Positions 39,199-48,653 of a stretch of 64,000 nt of DNA are shown here, piece after piece (positions within the stretch are counted from its first letter, which is position 1; the number at the start of each line of letters is the position of its first letter). Source of the stretch: CAIURC01 sp043777315 (GTDB lineage: Bacteria; Verrucomicrobiota; Verrucomicrobiia; Chthoniobacterales; Chthoniobacteraceae); contig JAYVPW010000066.1 in NCBI GenBank assembly GCA_043777315.1, forward strand, positions 1-64,000, in the 5' to 3' direction. Under the pieces are notes generated by a model. It was not told where the DNA came from. It ran no database searches and was given only the letters and a program-made list of their open reading frames with translations. The position numbers were made by a program, and so were the translations under genes.

Positions 39199-39216
39199 GC
39201 GACCTCGCAGGATCGC
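39199..39216 (-). promoter_or_regulatory. Candidate PyrR-binding hairpin in the pyrR leader
   Basis: On the coding strand the sequence is GCGATCCTGCGAGGTCGC. The ten central bases TCCTGCGAGG match the core of the PyrR-binding loop consensus ARUCCNGNGAGGYU, and the flanking GCGA/TCGC can pair. It ends 7 nt before the pyrR ATG and overlaps the likely ribosome-binding region (GAGG, and AAGGA just after). No terminator hairpin follows, which points to translational rather than transcriptional control. Confidence 0.6.
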
Positions 39217-39240
39217 AGTTAAAGGGCGGCTCGGCGGTTT

Positions 39241-39453
39241 TTAGTGCGCGCCGAGTGGCTTATGGCGTTGCGTCCGCCAGACGGAGCGATGCTTCACGAT
39301 CCAGTCGAGCAGCGCCTTTTCAAAACCGATGTCGTGCCCCGCCTTCTCGCTTTCGACCCATTTGTGCCGGAGAATTTCCTCCCGCTCGGCGAGGAATTCT
39401 TTGTAAAGGGCCGACTCGGTGACGAGGTCGGGATTGTCGTCGGTGGTGCTCAT
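39241..39453 (-). CDS. Small conserved-looking protein, unknown function
   Basis: The 70-residue product is highly charged and helical (LYKEFLAEREEILRHKWVES, DWIVKHRSVWRTQRH). There is no signal peptide or membrane segment. It lies between mrp and pyrR on the same strand, with 42- and 49-bp gaps. I do not recognise a named family, but the length, composition and clean position in an operon make it likely to be real. Confidence 0.65.
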   Translation of the reverse strand: MSTTDDNPDLVTESALYKEFLAEREEILRHKWVESEKAGHDIGFEKALLDWIVKHRSVWRTQRHKPLGAH

Positions 39454-39495
39454 TGGAAACAGGGGTGCGGGATCAGCATAAGCAGGCTCGATGCC

Positions 39496-40545
39496 TCATG
39501 CCGTCAAGGATTGACGCAATTGTGACGCGATGTTCTCGAATGTTTTTGAAACCACGCTGGCGGGGTCCGCGACGGTCACCGGCAGCCCGCGGTCGCCGGC
39601 TTCGCGGGTGGGAATGTCGATCGGGATTTGGCCGAGGAGCGGCACTTTCAGACGTGCGGCTTCGCGCTCGCCGCCGCCATTTCCGAAGATGTCGTAGCGC
39701 TGCCCGTCGCTCGGGCAGAGGAAGTAACTCATGTTCTCGATCAGCCCGAGGACAGGGACGTTCACTTTTTGAAACATCGTCGCGGCCTTGCGCGCATCGA
39801 TCAGCGCGACTTCCTGCGGCGTGGTCACGATGAGCGCGCCGGTGAGCGCGACGGTCTGCACGATCGTGAGCTGGATGTCGCCGGTGCCGGGCGGGAGGTC
39901 GAGGATGAGAAAATCGAGCGCGCCCCAATCGACCCAGCGGAGAAATTGCTGCGTGTATTTGGTGACCATCGGCCCGCGGAGAATCGCCGGCGACGCGTCG
40001 TCGAGCAGGAAGCTCATCGACATCAATTTGATGTCGTAACGTTCGACCGGCGAGATGCGGTTGGTTTCCTGGTCGGCCAGCGGGCGCTCATTCGTGCCGA
40101 ACATCAGTCCCATGCTCGGTCCGTACATATCGCAGTCGCAGAGCCCCACGGCGGCCCCCGATTTCTGCAACGCGATCGCGAGATTCGCGGCCACGGTGGA
40201 CTTGCCGACGCCGCCTTTTCCGCTCGCCACGGCGATGATGTGCCGCACGCCGTCGATCGCCGCAGCGCCGGGACTGCCGCCCGCGGTCGCTGGTCCCGCG
40301 GGTGCCTGAATGTCGATTCGCACCGCGACATTTCCGACGCCGGGGATGCCGCGCAGGGCCGCTTCGGATTGCTCCTTGATCGTCTGCGGCACCTTCGGAT
40401 CGTTCGTCGTCAGCGTCATCTGCACGACGACTTCCGAGCCATTCACCCGCACGTCTTTTACGAGCCCGAACGAAACGATGTCGCGCGTGAAGCCGGGATA
40501 TTTGACGGACGAAAGGGTCTCGCGAACGAGGTCAGGTGTGATCAT
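39496..40545 (-). CDS. Mrp/ApbC-type iron-sulfur cluster carrier, atypical cysteine motif
   Basis: The 349-residue product has an N-terminal MIP18/DUF59 domain (about residues 1-85) and a P-loop domain with deviant Walker A ASGKGGVGKSTVAANLA. The start at 40545 gives the family N-terminus (MITPDLVRETLSSVKYPGF). In the usual position of the CXXC cluster motif, after IENMSYF, the sequence is LCPSDGQRYDIFG. Only one Cys is present, the second being replaced by Asp. Cluster binding may therefore differ or rely on other residues. Close homologs usually carry two. Confidence 0.9.
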   Translation of the reverse strand: MITPDLVRETLSSVKYPGFTRDIVSFGLVKDVRVNGSEVVVQMTLTTNDPKVPQTIKEQSEAALRGIPGVGNVAVRIDIQAPAGPATAGGSPGAAAIDGVRHIIAVASGKGGVGKSTVAANLAIALQKSGAAVGLCDCDMYGPSMGLMFGTNERPLADQETNRISPVERYDIKLMSMSFLLDDASPAILRGPMVTKYTQQFLRWVDWGALDFLILDLPPGTGDIQLTIVQTVALTGALIVTTPQEVALIDARKAATMFQKVNVPVLGLIENMSYFLCPSDGQRYDIFGNGGGEREAARLKVPLLGQIPIDIPTREAGDRGLPVTVADPASVVSKTFENIASQLRQSLTA

Positions 40546-40667
40546 GCGGGCGGGGAATGTGGGAGGTCGAAAGTCGGGTGTCGAGAGCCGAGGATTTGCG
40601 CTCCAGCGAAGCCGGCGAGCCCGTGCCTGCTCGCCAAAACCGCCAGCGTGATGCGACAAACGGGCCG

Positions 40668-43600
40668 ATGAAAACTCCCTCTCGCTCCATCGGGCTCGGG
40701 TTGCTCGCGGCGTTGCTTTTTCCGCTCCTGGCTTCATTCGCGCGGGCCGCGGGACCGGTGCCGGAGGTCGAGCTTCTCGTCGATGGCGATTCGCTGCTTC
40801 CGTCCACGACGCTCGAAGTTCGCTTCGCACGGGAGATGGTGGGCCGCGATCATGTGGGCATCCCCGTCGCGAATTCTCCGCTCGTTTTTCAGCCCTCGTT
40901 GCCGGGGAAATTTACGTGGCTGAGTCGGCGAAGCGGCGTCTTCGTCCCATCCGAGCCGCCGAAAATGGGGACCGCGTTCAAAATCGGGCTGCGGGCGGAT
41001 TTGCAGGATGGCGCGGGCCAGCCGTTCGCGCCGCGTTTTCAAGCCGGGCTGAAAACGCCGCCGTTTCAAATTTCCTTCGTCGCCACCGGCGTCTCGCCGG
41101 ACGCCGTCGCCGCGATGCCGGAAGTGAAAATCGCTTTCAACCGCGACGTGAAACTCGACACCGCGGCGAAGCGAATTCGCTTCCTCGACGATGCCGGAAA
41201 TGCGCTCGCCGCCGAGATCCGTTACGCGCTGCCGTCCGACTATTTTCAGGTCAAACCCGAAGCCGAAGATTGGGAAAAGCGCTGGCATCTCGGGCGCGAC
41301 GCCGCTCCTCCGGCTCCGATCGAAAACGACGACGACGAAGCGGACGCGCCGCCCGGAGAGCCGGTGCGGAATCGGCTGCTGGTGAAGCCTGCCGCGCCTC
41401 TCGCAAGCGGCCGCGTCTGGCGGCTGGAGCTGCCAGCCGGAATCGAGGCGCTGACCGGCGGCTACCAAATTTCCCAGCCGCGCGTGATCGCGCTCGGTCG
41501 CGTGCGTCCCTTTGCGCTGACCTCGCTCGTCACGTCGAGCTATCTAAATGGCGGTCGGAGCGTGCAGCTCGAATTTCCCGAGTCGCTCGCCCCGGATGTG
41601 ACCACGGCGACGGCCGCGAAGTTTTTTCATCTCATCCCGGCGGTCCAAAATCTCCGCTTCGAGCCCGACGATCACTCGGTCGTTTTGCACGGCGAGTTCG
41701 ATCGCGAAACGGAATATCGCCTCGACCTCGACGCGTCGCTTCTCGCCGAGTCCGGCCAGGCGATTTCAGGCGCACTCAGCCGCACTTTCCGCTTCGCGCC
41801 GGTGAAGCCGCGCGTCTATCTGCCGGAGATCACCGGCCATCAGATTCTCGGCGGGCGGCGGAAATTTCCGGTGCAATCGGTGAACCTCAAATCGCTCCGC
41901 GTCATCGCCCGACTCGTCCCGCCGGACCGCGCTCCGCAAGCCGTCGAGGCCTTTGCCAAATATGACAAGGACTTCGACGAGAAGACGCCGGATGAAAAAT
42001 TCGCGGAGCTGCCGGCCGGCTCCATTGCGGGCAAAATCATTTCCGATCGCGTCATCGAATTGCCCGCGCCGGCACTCGACGCGAAACAGGAGACGACGCT
42101 GGATTGGGACGAGATCCTCGGACCCCAAAAATCCGGGACGATTTTCCTGACCATCGAGGGCGCTCCGCTCGACGCCACCGGCGGCAAACGCCCGTCGGCA
42201 CAAGCTTTGATCCAGCTCACCGATCTCGGGGTGCTTTGGAAAAAGGTCGCCGGACAGGTGCGCGCGCAGGTCTTCTCGATGGCCACCGGCGGGCCGCTGG
42301 CGGGCGTGCGCGTCACGATCCTGGACGAGAAATTTCAGCGCTCCGCCGAAGCGGTGACCGATGCGGAAGGGAGCGCCGCCGTCGCGCCCGGCGACTCTCC
42401 GCATTGGCTCACCGTGCGGCGGGGCGAGGATCAGCACGCGCTGAGGATCGGGCCGTCCGCGCAGGAGCTGCCGATGGCCGCCTTTCATCTTCCGATCGAT
42501 TACGGCGGTTGGGAAAAGCAGGAGGAAAACGGGCCGCCGTTGCGCGCGCTCATCTTCACCGACCGGCCGCTGTATCGTTCCGGCGAGACGGTCCATGTGA
42601 AAGGGATCGTCCGCGCACTCGGTGCCGCGGGACTCGAAGCCGACGTCGGGCGCGATGGCACGCTGACCCTTTTCCGGCCGCACGATGGCGGGCAGAGCGA
42701 GATTCCCATCCGCACCGGCGAGCACGGTTCGTTCGATGCCGACCTCCCGCTCGAGTCCGCCGCAACCGGCCAATACAGCCTGCGGCTGAAGTTCGCCGGG
42801 CGCGATCGGGAGGGCTGGCAGCCCGGTTTCAGCGCCACTTTTCAAGTCGCCGATTTTCAGCCCAACGCCTTCGAGTTGAGCGTCGCCGCCGCCGCCCGCT
42901 TCGCTCCCGAAACGCCGGTCGCCGCCGAGGTTTCCGGCAAATATTTCTTCGGCTCGGTGCTCGCCGAAAGTCGGGTCCGCTGGACGCTGCAATATTCCGG
43001 CGAACGCTTTGCCGCGGCCGATTTCGACGGCTTCACCTTCGGCGACGATGAAGCGCCGCGACAGAAAACGCTGACCTTGCGCGGCGAAGGCAAGCTCACG
43101 AAGGCGGGCACTTTCGCGATCCGACCGCAGTTGCCCGAGCCCGCGCGCGGGCCATCGAGCGGGCTTTTCACGGTCGAGGTCACCGACGTCAATCAGCAGA
43201 CGGTTTCCGAAAGCCGCCGCTTCGAGCGCGACTCCTCGAGCTTTTATCTTGGGCTCAAATTGCCCGAGGAACAGGTGGTCGGGCACGCCGAGGAGATCGT
43301 CGCGAAAGCTGTGGCCATCGGCCCGGACGGCCAGCCGAGGCCCGGGCCGGTCGCGGTAAAAGCCGAGCTCATTCGCCTCCGTTATGAGACCGTGCGCCGG
43401 CAAGGCGCGGGCAACGCGATCTCGTTTCACACCGACAAAATCGAGGAGCCCGTCGCGACTGCGGAAGGCCGCACGCTGGTCCCGGTCCGCGCCGGAAATG
43501 GGTGGAAATTGCCCGCCGGCGAGACGGCGCGCTTCAAGCCGGCCAAAGCCGGCGAGTATCTCCTGCGCGTCTCGGCGCGCGATGAGCAGGGCCGCGAAAG

Positions 43601-46349
43601 CGTGGCCGCGTTTCACTTCAACGTCTCCGGCTCCGAGGCGATTTCGTGGGATTATCGCCACCCCGCGCAGATCGATCTCGTGCCCGACAAAATGGAATAT
43701 CGCGCCGGCGAAACGGCCCGCATCCTCGTCAAGACGCCGATCTCCGGCGAAGCGTTCGTCACGATTGAGCGCGGCTCGCGCATCCTCCGCACTCAGCGCG
43801 TGCGGCTCGAAGGCAATGCGCCGTCGTTGGAAATTCCGATCGAGGCCGGGGACGCGCCGAATGTTTTCGTCTCGCTGGTCCTCCTCCGCGGCGCGGAGCA
43901 GAGCACGCGAAAATTCAAGGTGCCGGAGTATCGCTACGGCATCTGCCAGTTGCACGTCGGCGATCCGTCCGCGCATCTCAAGGTCGAGATCGCACCGCAA
44001 TCGACGATCTTCCAGCCGGGCGAAGAAGTCGTTTCCGAGGTGCGAGTCCACGATGGAAACGGCGCGGCGGTGCCCGACGCCGAGGTCACGTTTTTCGCCG
44101 TCGATGACGGCGTGCTGGCGCTGACCGGCTACGAACGTCCGCAGCCGCTGGCGATTTTTGGCGCGCCCTTTCCGCTCGCCATCCGCACCGGGCTCACGCT
44201 GTTCGATCTGCTCCCGGAAGACCCGGGCGACCTCGAGTTTGCCAACAAAGGTTACCTCATCGGCGGCGGGGGCAGCGGCGGTCCGGGCACGAAACTGCGC
44301 CGCGATTTTCCCGGCACGGCGTGCTGGTTTCCGTCGCTCCGCACGAATGCCGAGGGACGGCTGGCGGTTCATTTCAAAGCGCCCGACGCACTCACCCGCT
44401 ACCGCCTCGTCGCGGTCGCGCACGCCGGCGGGAACCGCTTCGGGTCGGGCGAGTCGGCGGTCGCGATTCGGAAGAAATTGATGATCCTCTCCGCGCTCGG
44501 GCAGGGCGCAAATGTCGGTGACGAGATCATCGCCCGGGCCGTCTTGCGCAATGAATCCGGCGTGAGCGGCGACGCGGAAATCACGCTCGATCTCGACGCC
44601 ACCGCCGAGCCTGCGCAGACGCCGCTCACGGAAAAATTCCGGCTGAAAAACGGCGAAGCGCGGACCGTCGATTTCCCCGTCCGGCTGCGCGCGATGGGCG
44701 ACGCATCGTGGAAATGGAGCGCGCATCTCACCGCGGATTTGTTCTCTTTTCACGACGCCGTCGCGGCGACGATGAAGATCGGCTCATCGGTGCCCGTGCT
44801 GCATGAAACCTACCTCTCCGAGCTTTCCAGCGGATCGAACGACCTCCTCGCGGGAGTGAATCCGCAACTGCTGGAAGGGAGCGGAAGCGTCGGCCTTACG
44901 CTGTCCAACACGCGCCTCGCCTCGTTGCGCGAGCCCGCAAAAGAGCTGCTCGAATATCCGTACGGCTGCGCCGAGCAGACCGCCTCGTCGCTCATTCCAT
45001 GGATCGTTTTTCCCGAGCTCGGCCCGGTTTTGCCCGACCTCGCGAAAAACAAAACCGAGGTGCAAAAGGCCGTGCGCGCCGGCGTGGACAAGCTCTTCGC
45101 GATGCAGACCGCGAACGGCGGGATCGCCTATTGGCCGGGCGGTCGCGAGCCGCAGCTTTTCACCAGCGCGTACGCGGTGCTGGCGCTGTCGCTTTTGGAA
45201 AAGCAAGGCCAAGCGCTGCCCGCCGGTTGGCCGCGGCTGCTCGATTTCGTGAGCGGCGAACTGCGCGCGCTCGAGAAAAAGCGCGCGGGTTCCGGGCTCG
45301 ACGACTTCGCGCTCGCGCTCTTCGCGCTGGCCAGCGCGGGCAAGGCCGAGCCGGCGTATCACGAGCAGCTTTTCGACCGTCGCGCCGAGTTGTCCCTCGA
45401 ATCGCGCGCGCTGCTGGCGTGCGCGGTGATGGAGGCGAAGGGCCCGGCGAATCTCGTGGCGAAGCTGCTCGATCCTCGCGCCGAGACGCCGGAATGCACC
45501 TGTTGGTTCGGCAGCCCGGCGCGGGAGCGCGCGACGCTTTTGCTGGCATGGAGCCGCTTCAAGCCGGGTGATCGCGAGGTGGCGCGGCTGGTGAAGGAAC
45601 TGCTGGCCGGGCGCGTGAATGGGCGCTGGCGGACGACGCAGGAAAACGCGTGGGCGCTGCTCGCGCTCTCCCGCTATTTCTCAGCCGTCGAGCGCGAGGT
45701 GAAACCGGTCGAAGGTTCGCTCGTCAAAGCGGGCACCGAGGTTCCCTTCGCGCTCACGAAAAGCGTGCTGACCAAGTCGATGAAGTTCGCCTTCGACCCG
45801 GCCGCTCCGCTCGGCTCCGTCGAGGTGCGCAACGCGCGGCAGGCACCGCTTTTCGGCGAGGCGAATTTCGTCGTCCGTCCGCCGGTCGCCGCGCAGCCGC
45901 GGCAGGATCGAGGCTACGCGGTCTCGCGGAGCTATCGGAAAATCGGCAAGGACGGCGCGCTGGAGGAAGTCGCGGATTGGCAGGTCGGCGAGCGGGTCGT
46001 CGTCTCGCTGCGCGTCGAGACTTCGCAGCCCGGGCACTTCGTTGCGATCGACGATCCGCTGCCCGCCGTTCTGGAAGCGCTCAACCCCGATTTCCGCACG
46101 CAGCAGGTCGGCGGCGCGCGCGGGCTGGATCAAGCGTGGGCGGCCGATTACCGCGAAATCCGCGCCGATCGCGTTCTCTATTTTTGCGATCATCTGCCCG
46201 CCGGCGTCTTCACTTTCCGTTATCTCGCGCGGGTCCGCGCCGCCGGGAAAGTGACCGCGCCCGCGGCGAAAGTGGAGGAGATGTATCGCCCCGAGCGCTT
46301 CGGTTTGTGCGAGACGATGCAGCTCACGAGCCGCCCGGCGGACCGGTGA
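40668..46349 (+). CDS. Bacterial alpha-2-macroglobulin with thioester
   Basis: This 1893-residue envelope protein traps proteases. It has a signal peptide (GLGLLAALLFPLLASFARA) without a lipobox, unlike the E. coli lipoprotein YfhM. Macroglobulin-like beta domains fill the N-terminal two thirds. The A2M region (TACWFPSLRTNAEGRLAVHF) comes next, then the thioester motif YGCAEQT with reactive Cys1434 in an alpha-toroid domain, and a C-terminal receptor-like part. The Gly-rich GGGGSGGPG region (about residues 1200-1210) may be the bait or a linker. pbpC overlaps its stop by 4 nt (GTGA), the classic pairing for repair of damaged cell wall. Confidence 0.94.
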   Translation: MKTPSRSIGLGLLAALLFPLLASFARAAGPVPEVELLVDGDSLLPSTTLEVRFAREMVGRDHVGIPVANSPLVFQPSLPGKFTWLSRRSGVFVPSEPPKMGTAFKIGLRADLQDGAGQPFAPRFQAGLKTPPFQISFVATGVSPDAVAAMPEVKIAFNRDVKLDTAAKRIRFLDDAGNALAAEIRYALPSDYFQVKPEAEDWEKRWHLGRDAAPPAPIENDDDEADAPPGEPVRNRLLVKPAAPLASGRVWRLELPAGIEALTGGYQISQPRVIALGRVRPFALTSLVTSSYLNGGRSVQLEFPESLAPDVTTATAAKFFHLIPAVQNLRFEPDDHSVVLHGEFDRETEYRLDLDASLLAESGQAISGALSRTFRFAPVKPRVYLPEITGHQILGGRRKFPVQSVNLKSLRVIARLVPPDRAPQAVEAFAKYDKDFDEKTPDEKFAELPAGSIAGKIISDRVIELPAPALDAKQETTLDWDEILGPQKSGTIFLTIEGAPLDATGGKRPSAQALIQLTDLGVLWKKVAGQVRAQVFSMATGGPLAGVRVTILDEKFQRSAEAVTDAEGSAAVAPGDSPHWLTVRRGEDQHALRIGPSAQELPMAAFHLPIDYGGWEKQEENGPPLRALIFTDRPLYRSGETVHVKGIVRALGAAGLEADVGRDGTLTLFRPHDGGQSEIPIRTGEHGSFDADLPLESAATGQYSLRLKFAGRDREGWQPGFSATFQVADFQPNAFELSVAAAARFAPETPVAAEVSGKYFFGSVLAESRVRWTLQYSGERFAAADFDGFTFGDDEAPRQKTLTLRGEGKLTKAGTFAIRPQLPEPARGPSSGLFTVEVTDVNQQTVSESRRFERDSSSFYLGLKLPEEQVVGHAEEIVAKAVAIGPDGQPRPGPVAVKAELIRLRYETVRRQGAGNAISFHTDKIEEPVATAEGRTLVPVRAGNGWKLPAGETARFKPAKAGEYLLRVSARDEQGRESVAAFHFNVSGSEAISWDYRHPAQIDLVPDKMEYRAGETARILVKTPISGEAFVTIERGSRILRTQRVRLEGNAPSLEIPIEAGDAPNVFVSLVLLRGAEQSTRKFKVPEYRYGICQLHVGDPSAHLKVEIAPQSTIFQPGEEVVSEVRVHDGNGAAVPDAEVTFFAVDDGVLALTGYERPQPLAIFGAPFPLAIRTGLTLFDLLPEDPGDLEFANKGYLIGGGGSGGPGTKLRRDFPGTACWFPSLRTNAEGRLAVHFKAPDALTRYRLVAVAHAGGNRFGSGESAVAIRKKLMILSALGQGANVGDEIIARAVLRNESGVSGDAEITLDLDATAEPAQTPLTEKFRLKNGEARTVDFPVRLRAMGDASWKWSAHLTADLFSFHDAVAATMKIGSSVPVLHETYLSELSSGSNDLLAGVNPQLLEGSGSVGLTLSNTRLASLREPAKELLEYPYGCAEQTASSLIPWIVFPELGPVLPDLAKNKTEVQKAVRAGVDKLFAMQTANGGIAYWPGGREPQLFTSAYAVLALSLLEKQGQALPAGWPRLLDFVSGELRALEKKRAGSGLDDFALALFALASAGKAEPAYHEQLFDRRAELSLESRALLACAVMEAKGPANLVAKLLDPRAETPECTCWFGSPARERATLLLAWSRFKPGDREVARLVKELLAGRVNGRWRTTQENAWALLALSRYFSAVEREVKPVEGSLVKAGTEVPFALTKSVLTKSMKFAFDPAAPLGSVEVRNARQAPLFGEANFVVRPPVAAQPRQDRGYAVSRSYRKIGKDGALEEVADWQVGERVVVSLRVETSQPGHFVAIDDPLPAVLEALNPDFRTQQVGGARGLDQAWAADYREIRADRVLYFCDHLPAGVFTFRYLARVRAAGKVTAPAAKVEEMYRPERFGLCETMQLTSRPADR

Positions 46350-48598
46350 AAGTGCGCCTCAAAAAACTCGGGATCGCCGTGGTCATCGCGCTCGCGTCGG
46401 GGGCGATCCTGGTCGAAATCGCGCTCCGTCTCACCCCGTTTCCCGCGGAGTTGAAAACGGAGCCTGCGGTCAGCGCGGAGTTCCTCGATCGCGAAGGAAA
46501 GCCGCTGCGAACCATGCTCGTCGAGGATCGCCGCTACTCCCGCCACTGCGCGCTCGGCGAGGTTTCACCGCAACTCATCGCCGCGACTTTGAGCGCCGAA
46601 GACCGGCGCTTCCACCACCACTGCGGCATCGATCCGCTGGCGGTCGCCCGTGCGATTTTCTCCGCGGCGCGGGAAGGTGGACGCACCTCCGGCGCTTCCA
46701 CCATCACGCAGCAGCTCGTCAAAATTTCGCGTCCCGCGCCGCGCACCTGGCGGGGCAAACTGCTGGAATCATGGCTCGCATTGCGGGTCGAGCGGAGCTG
46801 GGGAAAGGAGCGAATTCTCGCGGAATATCTCAACCGCCTCGACTACGGGAATCTGCAAACCGGCATCGCCTGCGCGAGCCGCGCCTACCTCGGGAAGCCG
46901 CCTACAGACTTGAGCGCCGCGGAATCGGCCTTCCTCGCGAGCCTGCCGAAAGCGCCGAGCCGGCTAAACCCGCGCACCCATTTCGCCGAAGCGGCGGCGC
47001 GGCAGCGGTGGGTGCTGCGGCGCATGCGAGCGGATGGAAAACTGGACGAGGCCACGCTGACTCGCGCGCTCGCCGAACCGATCCTGTTGCGCGCACCCGG
47101 CCGCGAATTTGCTGCGCCGCATTTCGTCGATCTGCTGCTGATGCGGCGCGGTTCGTTGCCGGAAAATGGTGGCGCGATTCGGACGACTCTCGATCTCGAA
47201 TTGAATCGTTTCGCCGAGCGCTCGCTCGCCGAAAATCTGCGGCGTCTCGCCGACAAACACGCGACCGCCGGAGCCGCCGTGGTGATCGAGAATGCGACAG
47301 GCGACGTGCTCGCGCTGGCGGGGTCGGGCGATTATTTCGAGGCGGGCGCGGGGCAGGTGAACGGTGCCTGGATGAGCCGGTCGCCGGGCTCGGCGATGAA
47401 ACCTTTCACCTACCTGCTCGCCCTGGAGAACGGCGCAAATCCCGGCACCGTCGTGCCCGACATCCCGACCGATTTCGCGACGCCGGACGGCACCTACCGG
47501 CCCAACAATTACAACCATCGTTTTTACGGTCCGGTCAGCCTTCGCTTCGCGCTCGGCAACTCGCTGAACGTCGCCGCCATCCGCACGCTCGAACTCGCCG
47601 GTGGGCCGGAAACCTTGCAGCGCGCCATGCTCCGCGCCGGCGTTACCACGCTCGATCATCCCGCGGATTATTACGGGCTCGGCCTGACGCTCGGCAACGG
47701 CGAGGTCCGTCTGCTCGAACTCGCGAATGCCTTTGCCACGCTCGGCCGCCTCGGCCTCCATCGTCCGTATCGGCTGCTTCTCCGCGAGGCGGGGGAGGCT
47801 GAACCGGCGCATCGGATTTTCGAGGAAGGCGCGACCTTTCTCCTGGCAGACATGCTCGCCGACAATGCCGCGCGGGCCGCTTCGTTCGGGCTGGATTCCT
47901 ATCTCGCGTTCGACTTTCCCGTCGCTGGCAAGACCGGGACGAGTTCGGATTACCGCGACAATTGGGCCGTCGGCTACACCCCGGAATTCACCGTCGCGGT
48001 GTGGGTCGGAAATCCCGACGGGACGCCGATGCACGACATCACCGGAGTGACGGGTGCGGCCCCAGTGATGCACGAGTTGATGGAAGAATTGCACGCGCGC
48101 CGCGGCACGTCGTGGTTCGCGCCACCGGCGTCGATTGGCAGTTTTTCCATCGACCCGCTCACCGGACATTTGGCCCCGGCGGACCTGCCGCGGGCGGTCG
48201 TGGAAAAGAGCCTGCATGCACCGGAACCCGCGCGTGCCGGGGACTACGATTCGCTCGGTCGCGTCCGCCTTTCACCGGAGTATGCAGCGTGGCTCGCTGG
48301 CTCACAAAATAGTCTCGGCTCCCTCGCCGTCAGCGCTGTGGCCGAGGTGCCACTCCGCATTCTCCAGCCTTCGCCGGGCGCGATTTTCTATCTCGATGGC
48401 GACCTGCCCCCGGCCAGTCAATCGATCCCGTTGCGGGCGGAAGGAGGCGAAGTGCGCTGGTCTTCGGCCTCGCTTGATTGCCGGTCCGCCGCCACCGGAT
48501 TTCGCGCGCAGATTCAAGCAGGCCGCCACGAAATCCGCGCCCGCGATTCCGCCACCGGCCGCGAAGCGATGACGTGGATCGACGTGCGGCGCTGGTGA
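46346..48598 (+). CDS. pbpC: Penicillin-binding protein 1C
   Basis: A bifunctional peptidoglycan synthase, 750 residues. After one N-terminal membrane helix, the transglycosylase domain has AATLSAEDRRFHHHCGID, where the catalytic Glu sits, and SGASTITQQLVK. The transpeptidase has SPGSAMKP (Ser nucleophile), LGNSLN and KTGTSSDYRDN. A C-terminal BiPBP_C-like beta domain ends the protein (PGAIFYLDGDLPPASQSIPL). The GTG start at 46346 overlaps the alpha-2-macroglobulin stop; GTG at 46352 is an alternative. Pairing with alpha-2-macroglobulin is known across Gram-negative bacteria. Confidence 0.94.
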   Translation: MKVRLKKLGIAVVIALASGAILVEIALRLTPFPAELKTEPAVSAEFLDREGKPLRTMLVEDRRYSRHCALGEVSPQLIAATLSAEDRRFHHHCGIDPLAVARAIFSAAREGGRTSGASTITQQLVKISRPAPRTWRGKLLESWLALRVERSWGKERILAEYLNRLDYGNLQTGIACASRAYLGKPPTDLSAAESAFLASLPKAPSRLNPRTHFAEAAARQRWVLRRMRADGKLDEATLTRALAEPILLRAPGREFAAPHFVDLLLMRRGSLPENGGAIRTTLDLELNRFAERSLAENLRRLADKHATAGAAVVIENATGDVLALAGSGDYFEAGAGQVNGAWMSRSPGSAMKPFTYLLALENGANPGTVVPDIPTDFATPDGTYRPNNYNHRFYGPVSLRFALGNSLNVAAIRTLELAGGPETLQRAMLRAGVTTLDHPADYYGLGLTLGNGEVRLLELANAFATLGRLGLHRPYRLLLREAGEAEPAHRIFEEGATFLLADMLADNAARAASFGLDSYLAFDFPVAGKTGTSSDYRDNWAVGYTPEFTVAVWVGNPDGTPMHDITGVTGAAPVMHELMEELHARRGTSWFAPPASIGSFSIDPLTGHLAPADLPRAVVEKSLHAPEPARAGDYDSLGRVRLSPEYAAWLAGSQNSLGSLAVSAVAEVPLRILQPSPGAIFYLDGDLPPASQSIPLRAEGGEVRWSSASLDCRSAATGFRAQIQAGRHEIRARDSATGREAMTWIDVRRW

Positions 48599-48653
48599 AA
48601 CATCCGCTCGCCCGCAGTCGCCGAATCCTTTGCCAGAGCCATTGCGCGGCGTT

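Noticed and set aside
41766..44753. A 995-codon open frame on the minus strand opposite the alpha-2-macroglobulin gene
   Set aside because: It is a GC-rich antisense shadow: the plus-strand frame carries the thioester and A2M motifs, while the opposite frame is low-complexity Arg/Glu/Ala-rich with no domain.
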